From NCBI RefSeq assembly GCF_963855985.1, contig NC_087095.1, positions 7,698,001 to 7,762,000 on the forward strand: a stretch of 64,000 bases of DNA. The letters are read 5' to 3'. Under the pieces are notes generated by a model, which worked only from the letters and a program-made list of their open reading frames with translations, was not told the origin of the DNA and searched no databases. Source of the stretch: Ostrinia nubilalis (taxonomy: Eukaryota; Arthropoda; Insecta; Lepidoptera; Crambidae). The translations under genes were made by a program, and so were the position numbers. Every line of letters starts with the position of its first letter. Position 1 is the stretch's first letter. Shown here in pieces: positions 40,601 to 52,300 of the stretch.

Positions 40601-41892
40601 TCTGGCTCGTGGATATGTAAATATATCAAGGCAATTCCTGATTTAGTAGGACTAGATAACTTCCTCGTTACACCATTCAGTCAATGAGATTTTAATACAT
40701 CTGCTGGATAAATCTGGCATATTTTTTATTGAATTTGTTTGATAATACGACGTCTGTCGGGTCAGTTAGTAGGTAATAAAATACCTTGAATCTCATTTCT
40801 GAAGCAATCACTAAGAAACGAATAAGACACGTCAATCGGAGTCCAAGAAGCCACATTATCGGAAAATCTTTTAAAATAATTTCATTATTATCACGTGTTA
40901 GAAATTCATATTTAGAACTACAATACAAGGGACAAGGACGTACGTGCTCGACGTTCATAACTCAATGAATTTATCACAGAGATTCAGCAACGCGTTATCT
41001 ACCAGATAAGATTTTAGCGTGACGACAGCGAGTATTTACACGTTCTAATCGGTACATTAAGAATCTTAAAGTACCTACTTTCTTTTTTGTATCACGAAAC
41101 GCGCATCATTTGCTATCACAAAGTAATTCTAAAATCGAAGGTAACCTTGGCTTAAGGATTATCAAATTTTCCACAAAATATTAAATACATAGTGTCATAG
41201 TCACATCTATAAATAGTGCCTGAAATTTTACTTATATGAATATTTATTCTGAATTGGCAATTGGCTTTTTTCAGCTTCTTTTCCTTTTCTACCGTGTGGT
41301 GGACTATAAGAACATGGATATGAGATTTCAACAGCTATGGCTGCCTTGACATAAAATGCATTAATATAATTTGTCGAACAACCGAGTTAACTCAAGCCCT
41401 CAAATTCTTAAGCAAACTGAGAAAAATAGCACAGTTTCTAATTATCACTGTGGGATAGTCCGCTCGTGATGTCATAAAATAAAAAAAGTTGTGGAGACCA
41501 ATACAATAAAATTAATACCACGTTGAAGACGACGAGTAAACCGTCAGCCTTATCAGGTAAGCGGTTGGAGACGTCATAAATTGTTTTGTTTAAGTCTAAC
41601 AATTGTGCTGGTCTACCATCCACTTTATTATCTTTATACAGTAATTTTAGGCAAATATCCACAGTAATTTTAGGTTTAAGGCAGATAGAGCCAGGTAGAC
41701 AAAGTAATAAAAAATCATATTTTTACCACAGTAACGTTTGCAGATGTTTTCTAGTACCTAAATGACACTGTAAATTATTAACTGATGTACATATTTCAAT
41801 AAATTGAAGTATACATATTTGGTTTTAACAAAAGAATGAATGAATCCATTAAATATCTTCTTACTTATTAAGTAACCATTAAGCACTACTTA

Positions 41893-41996
41893 GGCTGGGT
41901 TGCTGCACCATCTTACTTTGACTTTAACAAACGTAGAAAATCTGTCAAACTCCATACAAAAAACACCGGTTTAAAGTTAGGTGGTGCAACTCAGCC
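41893..41996. mobile_element. Short MITE with inverted ends
   Basis: Left end GGCTGGGTTGCTGCACCA, right end TGGTGCAACTCAGCC, with matching CTTACTTTGACTTTA / TTAAAGTTAGG just inside; about 104 bp, foldable over nearly its whole length. This GGCTGGGTTGCACCA type is common in lepidopteran genomes. Confidence 0.75.
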
Positions 41997-44936
41997 ATAG
42001 TATACCATTACGCAGAAAAACCTTCGAAAGTTACGTGTCAACCTATAAACTGTCCCCATAAAAGCCTGGTGACAGACGCAGCGTCAGCAAGGCGGTGGGT
42101 TATTAATATTTTTATGAATGGGCCCGAGGGCGGTCGTGGCGCGTCGGAACGCGGACGGACGAGCGCCGGCGCCCGCGCCGCTTTCCCGACTTTCCACCGG
42201 CCGCGCGTGTGCGCTGACGAAAAATGCCTGTTGGCCTTTCTTTCATTTTCACTCGAGAAAGTCAATTTCCTAGTCTATTGTTATCGAATCTCCTCGTTTA
42301 GTTTGATTGTAATATCTTCCGCGTATAAACTACTTGTTTTTGTATATTTTATTTTTACAGTTTTATAACAACAACTTACACTTCAGCGGATCTGTAGCAC
42401 TTCTAAATAGAATGTGCTCACGGGTAAAGGAACTACATATAAATCGCCCTTGTTTTCAGGTTTATTTTACAAGCTTGTTTAGGACTTTAACTTGTGTTCG
42501 ACAAATATATTTCAATTTATTAGCACTGCATTGTTAGATTCTGTAGATAACACAAACATTGATTATTACACCCAGTAACTACTCGTAGTTAGCAAATTAT
42601 TATTATAATAAATTACTTTGCATTGTTTTAAAAATAACACTTTTATGAATATTTCCTTGAGCTACTGGATTAAAAAGGCAAGAGGTAGCATTACTCAACG
42701 ATGTCCGCAATGACTGTAACATCTTATTTTATATTGGAAACCTTCCTTTTCCGGATGTTATACTACTGGTTATAAATCATTGGTTATTCAAAGAAGTTAT
42801 TTAACGATAATAACGCAGAATTTTACGATATTCTCCACAAGTCGTAATGACTTAGCAGAAGAAACACTTGTTGGTACTAAGTACATAATATTTAAAAATA
42901 TTTATCTGCAGTTGGAGATAAGAGTATTTAATTTATGATTCAGGTGCAAATTATTCATTTCATAACAAATGTTTTTCAAGCTTCTTTTGTTTGTGTCGTC
43001 TCTTTAAGTCTTCCAGTCTCGAATGCCGTCGGTTCATTTGAAGATCACGTTGTACTTTTCCAAAATTAACACGATAATCCCACAACTGGTCTGGAATGTC
43101 TATTGTTGCAGAGATAAGGAACGGACCCTTCACCAGTCCAGTCCTTCACTCAGGTAGACAGGCTGGAGTCGACGGTACTTGTTATTGCAAGTTCGAATTA
43201 GCAAAATACCACTTGATAAAATACGGACGCAGCTCTAAGCATGGATGCCAGGATAGTTTGGATGCGAAAGGAAGGGTGATAGGGACTAATAGTTGCAGTT
43301 TTGAATATTCCTGAAATTAACCAGGTAGGAATTTCTCCGTAGACTAACTTCGAGAAATAATGAAATCTTTCTGGGATAACAACCAAATAATAAATCATCA
43401 CCCAAATTACACACCTTAACGTCAAATAAATATTATATCACCGAAGAAGGAATTGTTACACTGATAATATCCCATGACCTTATAATGTAGGTCATTATCA
43501 CAACCAAGCCTATAAACAAAATTAACCTTACTAAGTAAGGTTTAAAATCAAAGGAAACTTCGTGCGAGAATAAATCTTTACACTACAAGACGGATCCAGC
43601 CCGTGTGTCTCTCTTTGAATGTAAACATTCCCTAATTTTACTTTCTAAAGTACGAGTAAAGGTAATCATTAGGCAAAGTGTAGGATACAGTGACGTCACA
43701 CTTTTTCAAGGTACTGGCATGGCAGGTAGATTTCACTTTAGGGTTAACTTAACGTTTTTAATTGTTAGCTTGTTAACCGGCAATGAGCAATAAAATGACG
43801 CTCAGGTAGAGGGCACTTTGGTATCAATGACCAGTGTGATCATTCTATAGGCAGTTAAAATATATGCGACACTGAAACAAGTGACACTGAATATTTTGAG
43901 CAAAATAAATAACCAAATAATTTGTTTCTTGTAGATTTGTTTAAACGATTTCAAGGTCAATGACGGGTTTTAGTATTATTTTCTTATAAATCATTAGCCA
44001 GAAATAAAAGACAAAAAGATTATACCAGAACTGCCACTGATATCAATATGAAATAATGTTTTGTCGCTATTGATATTAAATTACCATCTGGTGTATATTT
44101 ATTTAATGTCACCCATCCAGTTGACAATGGCAGTAAAGTCGTTTTGACTGACCAATTTAGCTTAATTGCTGATTAGCTAGTTACATTGTGGTTATAGTTA
44201 ATGTTTTTGATACAAAATTTTGTTCAAATATTGAAACTGGTCTTACTAAGATTTAAAAAGACGGAATTTGGTCATCATGAATAATTAATTGTGTTCTGGT
44301 ATTTTTGGAAAATTCCCAAGAAGTAGGAGAATGGGGAACTATAGGAGTCTAAATGAAAATTTCGACCATTTTGTAATTAGGAACTGAATAAAATACTTAA
44401 CAGCTAGATTTGTCAGATAATAGAATCTCCATCCACACCGACAAATTCATCTATTATAGATTTGGACTTTTGAATTCCGAAATCTTCGTCTCAATTAATC
44501 AATCAGAATGTAAATGAACCGATTACAATAGTGTTGCGATCGCGTGCAACGCTGCGCTGGCGGTCGCAACCCGCAAGGACAGCGCAGGACGAGCATCCGT
44601 CCTCCATCGTCACGCGCAGGTAGCGACCAGAGGACGACATGCCCATTGTTTATCGATGCTAATTATTATGCCCCAACGCAGACGTTTGCAGACCGCCGCG
44701 TCGCCGAGCCGCTGCGCAAAAACTCTCGATACACGTCTACCTGAGCCTGAGAATAATACGATGAGTTATTTTTATTCACCTCGTCATCGACCTTATTCAT
44801 CAGCGTCCTCGACGATCATCTCATCGACATCATAAATAAAACCAGCGACCTAAAATTTGGGGAGAAGCATACATTTTTTATAAAGGCATTCTAGTTTGAT
44901 CATTGAACTAATCTCAATGACGACAGAACGCTGCAA
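41997..44936. other. Upstream DNA of the ZMIZ gene, two GC-rich islands
   Basis: GC-rich islands at 42069-42235 (CGGACGGACGAGCGCCGGCG and similar) and 44535-44720. ORFs through them on both strands look compositional. The remainder is AT-rich without recognisable features. Confidence 0.4.
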
Positions 44937-45260
44937 CTATCGCACTCGCAGTATCGCGCTCGATTGAGGACCGTTACGTGAAAACGTCGAGCGCGCGGGG
45001 CGGGGCAGAGAGCCGATACAGCGACTCGCGACGGTGGCGCCCGAGCGCGGCCGATCGCCGAGTGCCGAGACGTCGTACGAGCGGGGGAAGCGGGGGTGCG
45101 CCACTTTATCGCGGCGAGCTGGCAACGTCGCCATCAGGGTGGGAGCGCCCCGCGCCGCAACCTCTCACTCACCGTCGCCGGCTCGCTATCGCCATCATCC
45201 AGTGTTACCTTTGACGGTCGAACGCGCGGTCGTTCGCCGTCAGTGACGTCGGTGTCGACG
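44937..45260 (+). promoter_or_regulatory. tna: GC/CpG-rich promoter-like zone of the ZMIZ gene
   Basis: A sharply GC- and CpG-rich stretch in otherwise AT-rich DNA, immediately upstream of the 5' leader. It has an initiator-like TCAGT at 45240-45244 overlapping a CRE-like TGACGTC (45244-45250). A TATAAA occurs at 44879 but is too far away to serve that initiator. The start site is inferred, not demonstrated; several ORFs through the zone look like by-products of its base composition. Confidence 0.5.
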
Positions 45261-46173
45261 CTCGTGCAACACGTCTATGATGTTTCGGTGATTTCAAAGT
45301 CGGACTTGTGAGTGGACGTTAACTCATTACCCATCAAATACTGGAACACAGTGACAAATAAAAATCAAACTACCCTGGATTTGGATGTTTTTATGGATTG
45401 TGAAAAGTGACAATTTGGATTTTTGCGAATCTAAACAGTGCAGTGTACCAACAAAAAAGGATTGCAACTTAGTGACAAACATTGGATTTTGATCGGATGA
45501 AACTGAAGTGCTTTTTGGAAAACGGTGCCCGCCTTGTGAAGTGAAAAATCAAAGTAAATAACAGTGAATTATTAGAAAAGTTTGGAAGAAGTTTGTTGAT
45601 TTTGTTTGGACAAGTTTAAAATTTTCTCTAAGTGTTTTTCCGATTCAATAAAAATAATGAATCAAAGTAACGAAAATTTAAACACAATAAAAGTTCCTGA
45701 AACTTGTCTAAATAAAACAACTTGCACATCTGCCACCTGTCATAGACTAGCGCACGTTGGATTTTGCCTCAGCTGATCGAGTGACGGATCTTCGAAGCGT
45801 TCATCGTTGTGCAAAACGAGTGAATTATTGCCTGAATGGAGAATTTTCAAGAAAGTGATAACACGTATTTTATTTGCGTGACAAAGTGAAAAAATCCAAA
45901 AAAATCTGTAAATTGGAAAAGAGTGAAAAATGTGCTGAGAAAAAATTCTGGATTTGCAAAATCCAAAATATTCGATGCAAAAATAATAACAAAAAATGCG
46001 CTGTAAACGATGAACGTTTCGACGATGGTTAACGTTCAATAGCAAACGGCTTGAGCGTAATTTACGCGTGCCACTCGATAACAGCAAAATATGTTACGCT
46101 CGCAGCTGACACGAATACAAAATTGGAAGGAATTGGAATCGGATGGATTTTTTGCCGCTGTCAGTTTGTTGTG
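45261..46173 (+). other. tna: Putative 5' leader (5' UTR) of the ZMIZ gene with upstream ORFs
   Basis: Lies between the promoter-like zone and the first candidate start codon. It has the repeated GTGAAA/AGTGA/CAGTG texture typical of insect leaders. At least two upstream ORFs are present: ATG 45657 to TGA 45776 (39 codons) and ATG 46010 to TAG 46042 (10 codons). A possible donor GTGAGT at 45308 means the leader could itself be spliced. Upstream ORFs could reduce translation of the main frame (inference). Confidence 0.5.
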
Positions 46174-46358
46174 ATGAGTATGGTGGTACAACGTGGAACG
46201 TGTTTCAGGGGGTGTCTCACCACCGACAGGACGGCGAACGCTGGTAGCACGGCAGGGTACGTGAACTCGTCTGTCCACTACGGGGGAGCGCAGGCTCCTG
46301 ACCCTGGCAAACACAACCCTCAGCAAGGGACAATTGGATACAGAGTCAACAACCCTAG
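46174..46358 (+). CDS. tna: Coding exon 1 of the ZMIZ gene (putative alternative N-terminus)
   Basis: The reading frame is open through to a strong donor (CTAG|gtaagt at 46359). It ends in phase 2, which fits exactly the single leading base of the exon at 50683, so the junction reads NNP-S-GYG. Candidate starts are ATG 46174 (G at -3) and ATG 46180 (A at -3, G at +4, the stronger context). The encoded 61-62 residues start MSMVVQRG and contain the Gly/Asn/Gln-rich stretch [23 protein letters not shown] do not recognise them from the vertebrate ZMIZ N-terminus, so this may be an insect-specific first exon or one of several alternative starts. It lies directly after a leader with upstream ORFs. 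Confidence 0.65.
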
Positions 46359-49300
46359 GTAAGTGCTAACTTTAATTTATTTAGAGCAATGCCAGTCAGA
46401 TGAATTAATTAAAATTTATGCGAGTAAATAAGCAATGCTTAGATTTTTTTAAACTCAAAATAATTATAATAATAAAACAAACATTGAGAAATTTCATGTT
46501 CTACCGAATATCATCCAGTTTGTAATTTTAAACGTTAATCTAACTAACCGATTACACGCTACTGATAAACTGATAAGACAAACTTTTGACAATGACATTT
46601 TTAATTATTGTAGTAGGTATGCCATTTGCCAACGCGTAAAATAATAACAAAATTGAAACTGAAAAAAATATATGTAGGTACTTATAAAATTTTTTTTCTG
46701 TTTTGAACATGACTAGACCGTTAAACAGCCTCATAATACATTATATAAGTAAATAATAATATATATGCAAATGATATTCACAAATATTTCATACTGTGTG
46801 TAGGTACATGTAAATTTGATAGTTTCGGTAAATGCACCTAAACCGCGTCTTAATCTTTATCAGTAACGTACCAAAACACCATACATGTTTTTATCTTATC
46901 CGGAACAAGTTTGTTTACATTTCAACAAAACGCTGAAACGTGACTCGGCTTACCTGCGTAGCCTTATCGTTGTTAACAAGCAATAAAATCAAAAATACTG
47001 ACTATGTAAATACTTTAGTGTTGTAAAGACACTTGAAATTGTCAATTAAAAATTATAACGGTAATCAAATTAATAAAGTGCCTAATTAAATAATTTAGTT
47101 AACTTTAAATGTGAGAGAATTAAACGTACGGAATCCCTCCATGAACGGAGGGTGATTTAAAAGTATACAAGTAAGTGTGACATTGTCGACCGCGCATCGC
47201 TGCTATTATAAATGAAATGTGCTCTTCCATTCACACGCACAAACGCTTCAGGGCACCCAGAACTCACACAAACACGCAGCGAACTCACACTGCCAAAGAA
47301 GCTCGCACACATTAGAGTGCGCACTCACACAGCCACACAATGGGAATGCAAGCGGTGACTGCACTTAAGCGCTTACAATAAACACAACAAATAAAATATT
47401 TCACTTAACTCAGAATTCTTCATTCGAATCAATTTAATTTGTCACAATAACAAAATTTTCATAATAACTAAAAATACTTATAACTAAAGAATAGAAACTA
47501 CGAGTACATTGCGCTTCGCGAAACGCAAATGCATTTTTTTCGTATCATAAAGTAAAATAATAATTTGATATAAAAGAAAAAGTCTAAATAAAATAACAAA
47601 TTGAAACAAGAAACTTCTAATTTAACGCCAACCGTTACCGATATAATTATTGTGAACTATAAAATATTATTATAATAAATAAAAAACCGAGCAGGTGCTA
47701 AGTCGAAGCGCTCAACGGCTTTGTTTTGTAGTCACCTTTACAAACGACATATTGTTGATGGCTGCCTACCTCTATACAAAACCAATAAGTAAATAATAAT
47801 AAAACCGGGACCGGCAACGAGATTGTGTGAACAGAACACAGGAAGTCTACCTCATTTCAAGGGTGGTAACAGGGCAAACTGTTACCGAGTGAAATATTAT
47901 GAATAAGGACAATTGGGTTTATGAAACTTTAAAGCCAATGTAAACATAAAACAACGAACCACAAACACGCCCAGTTTAACAGATTTATAAGTAATGTTTT
48001 CAACGGCCCGAGCGGTTGGGGGCGGATGCACTGTCACGAGAATGACAACTATTGCACCACGTGACTCGCAAGGTCGAAGAGATGTGAATATGATGTCCTG
48101 ATTGACTCATAAACTGAAATGATAACAGTTATAGAACCACCTATTAATAGAGCAGTGTGATTCACTCATAGCTCAATTGAGATATTGATTTAAATCGAAT
48201 CATATCAATTTCAATCATCAAACATAGTTAAGCCGCATCAAGACACTTTCGTTTCAATTTTATCACCGACAAACAAATTATTATCGGGAGCATAATAATA
48301 AAGCCCCATATTGACGTGACCGGGCCCACTTACCCTAAGCGGGCGAGTCTAGCCGACCCTTCCCCGGCCATTGTGTCGTATTTACCCCGGAACGCTCGCC
48401 TCCATTTGTAAACCCCCGGAATCCGCTCCTTGAAGCGTGATTCATTCTCTCCGACCGATCCCAACGTCAATTGAAAAGAATGAGATAGATATCGAAATAT
48501 TAATTAACCAATTAATCTAATCTATCCTCGTCGCCATTACTTCTATCTTCTAATTATTGACATGCCGGTGAACTTTTAATCCAATTTATTTGATTATAGA
48601 TGTTTTATTAACTTTAAGGTTAACTGTTGAAAATGTTATTAAAATCAATACGATAAAAATATGGATTACAGTTCACGGTTAGTTATTACATACTAGTTAA
48701 CACAAAAACCATTCTGTTAATAACGTTAACGCTATTATAGCAATGGCAATGTGCGCACAAGCCACAATGTGAAGTGGCATTTAAATGGGGGTGACCAACT
48801 GTCGTCGAAACACTGGGGTGGAACACGCCACGGCTTCACTCCGCCTGATAGTAATCTATACGGGACTTACAATTAATACCTTATTTAACACTCTAACACG
48901 AATAAGAAAACTGATATGTATATCAAATTATTCTAAGAGATCTCACCTACCAAAATAATTGAAAGTATGAAAACTAACGTAGAAAAGTTTTCAAACTATG
49001 AAAACATGAAGAGCTGTCGTTACTATCGATTCAGTGCACGATTATCCCCACTGCCAATTAACAAGGAATCCAACACGTCTGCGCAGCAATCTAAAATTAA
49101 CTGCAGCCTATGTATCAAAATACCAACGCGTTACTCGCACATCTCTCAATACTATGCCAAACACCTTCCAGCTTCTCGAAATAGCGACATGCCTACTCAT
49201 TCATATTGATTTATTTGGGCGTTATGGAAGAAATACAAAGTCCACCTTGAAGAAAATCTAGCGATTTTGTAATCACAAGCGAGGCATTTAGAATTTGATG

Positions 49301-52300
49301 TAATCGAAAAAAAAACATTGAATACCTTCCAAATATTCATGATCTTCCGAAAGAAGCATCCAAAAAACAATGTTCCACGAATTGTCGCAAAAGGAACGCC
49401 TGGGTCGAGCGCTTACATTCAAGATCCCAAATATTTTGAACAGAACGTAAGTGATTATTCGGATGTGGTACCACTTTTACAAAAAGTGCACCAGAATACA
49501 CAGATTTTTTGTGGGCTACACATTCTGGTCGGCAAAAAGAAAAAGGCTGAGACATAACTATAAAAGAAGTGCAGGTCGGGCCGAGTTTACCTAAGGAAGG
49601 GCCCTTGTAAATCATCCGCAGTGTCGATGAATAGAGGCGACGTCGGATTGAGCGTTGTTGACTTGTGTGTTTATTGATTGTCGACGCTACTAAGTATCTG
49701 TTAAGTAATTTTGAAGAACACTTAAGTACAAGCCGTTGAAGGCATGAAATGGCTGTATGATTCACGTTGATGAATCATTTATTGATTACTGAATGAATAT
49801 AGATAGATAGGGCCAAAAGATAATGATGATAACGGGCAGCAGAGTAACATAAACTTTCAACTCATATTTTCGAAATACGAGAAATGTTTGTTGTGATGTA
49901 ACCGAGTTTGCCATTCATTAAAATAATTTTATAAAAGTGCACAATAGCCCAATATTGTTGCACTACTACAGAGACGCGGGTAACAATGGGCAGCCCGTGC
50001 GAGTGTTTGTCGTGCATTTGTCGAATGGGAATTATTAGGAAGGGCTCCGGGACGGCTCGGGAATTCGCCCCAAAAGCAGTTCACATGAATCGCGCTCCCA
50101 CTCCGCGGCGCCATACAAAAAATCAAACACATCCCGAGAGAAACACAGGGGTAACAGCGCGTCACTCTACGTCCATATTGATTTTTTTCTTTCATTGTTA
50201 GTAAAATAATAAAATCTCTGTACACCTTAAAAAAAGATCTTGCTTCGATAGGATTTGGGTCGAATATTGAGTCTCAGTTTATTAATAATCGAAGCGTTAA
50301 CGTGTGGAATGTTCGGCTCTACAAGGCCGCTTGCAATAGAAACTGCTTGTATCGTGAGTGAAATAAAATTAACTGGACCGATTTCACATTCAAAACCTAC
50401 TTGCTCTGTAACTAACCGACGATTTGCTGTGAAATCAAGTAACCGTTGATAATTGTAACATTACACTGGTAAAACTGTAGAACAAACTGCGTCTATCAAA
50501 TATTTAACTGATCTCGGTATTTTCTAATAAATAACGTCTTACAAACATTTGATAATCAAACATCTTAATTCCTCGGAGATGTGAAATTCGACTGGCATTG
50601 TTTCTACATGAGTTGTGAAACTTAAGATGATGGTATAGGTAATTTCTGGAACTGCAAATATAAAGTTATATTTTGTTATCAGCGGCTATGGGTGCGCCGG
50701 CGGTACGGGCGCGATGAGCGGCGGGGGCGAGAACGCGCAGTTCGGCGCCACCGCCGCAATGGTCGCCGCGGCCACCACGGCCGCGATGCAGGACTCGCAG
50801 CCCTTCTCGCAGGTAACCATCTACCAGCACATTGACAAGACACAAAAGATCTTTTAAATCTGAACAACAAATCAATGATTTGTCTTCAAAAAGTCATAAG
50901 CCTTCTTTCTGTTTCAGATGCAGAACAATATGACTATGGGAAATCCCCAGTATGGCGCGATGAATGGCTACGGCCAACAGCGCAGCCACAACCCGGCCAT
51001 GACAGGCATGGGAATGGGCGGGAACGGCGCCATGAATGGCATGAACGGCATGACTGGCATGGGCCAAATGGGCAATGGGGGGATGAACGGCATGAACCCA
51101 ATGGCGCAGATGGCCAATATGGGGATGCACGGCAACATGATGCCTTCGCAAATGGGCCCGGCGCAAATGACAGGCTCGGCCAAGATGGGTCCTGGGTACC
51201 GGCAGCGACACAACCCTTACCCCTCTGGAACCATGATCATGAGCCGGAAAACCCAATACATGGGGGGACAACCCGGCTTCGGCCCTGGGCAATATCCCGC
51301 TGGTTACGGAGGTCGGCCTGGATTCCAGGGCCAATACCCACCTCAGCAACCGCTAGGTCCATCTGGGAATTTCGGTGGAAACATGAGAGGAACCATGAGG
51401 CAGTCGACGCCACCTTACTCAAACCAGGGGCAATACTTCAATGGTGGCGTGCCGAGCCAATTCCCACAGCACCCAGGTGGCAACGGGCAATATGGAGGAC
51501 AATATAGTGGACAATTCGCACAAGAAGTGGCCATGCGAACTAACATGAGTTACCAGCATAGTCCAGTGCCTGGGAATCCTACGCCGCCTTTAACGCCAGC
51601 CAGCAGTATGCCACCGTACATCAGCCCTAACGCCGATGTTAAACCCCATTTTAACGAGCTCAAACCACCGATGGGTATCCAAAGTAAGTTTTCAAAACCA
51701 CAAGAGATAAACATTTTTACATTTAATAAAAGAAGACGAATCGTAACTAACTTGTTTATATTTTTTGTTACAGACGATGAGCTCCGGTTAACATTCCCTG
51801 TTAGAGATGGTATTATACTACCACCATTTAGGTTAGAACACAATTTAGCAGTTAGCAATCATGTATTCCAATTGAAGCAGACGGTCCATTCAACGTTAGT
51901 ATGGAGGTAATTTACTGACTTCTATCTTATTATTAAGATATGCTTGCAATTTTAGATGTTCTGAAATCCATCTGTTAGTAAAATGGCACTAATTTTAGTT
52001 TACGTTGTTTCCAGGTCGGACCTTGAATTACAACTAAAATGCTTCCACCACGAAGATCGACAGATGAACACGAATTGGCCGGCGAGTGTTCAAGTGTCAG
52101 TCAATGCTACACCATTAATAATAGATAGAGGCGAGAACAAAACATCACACAAACCATTGTACCTGAAAGAAGTATGCCAGCCTGGCAGAAACACGATACA
52201 GATCACTGTTTCGGCATGCTGTTGTGTAAGTATCTTAAACTATGAAATAGATAAAATTAATAATAAATAGAAAATACCTAGCCAGCTGTACAAATTGTGA

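Larger units (their letters stand above)
30641..41892. other. Long intergenic stretch with GC-rich islands
   Basis: No secure coding exon. GC-rich islands at 31330-31440, 31920-32010, 37050-37140, 37570-37660, 38260-38330 and 38600-38720. A TATATAAAG is at 31483-31491. A perfect 10-bp-stem hairpin (CATTAGTAAT/ATTACTAATG) is at 34386-34413. Related GC-rich phrases of the form GCAGATGTrTGCGCACGAG recur at about 33298 and 34066. This could be distal regulatory DNA or a 5' intron of the ZMIZ gene. Confidence 0.4.

Noticed and set aside
44544..45311. Several Arg/Ser-rich frames near the ZMIZ promoter
   Set aside because: CpG-rich sequence opens frames in all phases; no splice or family support.
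49318..49765. Overlapping open frames on both strands (79 codons on +, 142 codons on -) inside the first ZMIZ intron
   Set aside because: No family resemblance; the frames overlap each other and lack matching splice borders. Could be an old repeat, but not supportable as a gene.
50894..51507. Long frames in other phases and on the - strand across coding exon 3
   Set aside because: They are shadows of the low-complexity Met/Gly coding sequence; the chosen frame alone gives ZMIZ motifs and correct splicing.
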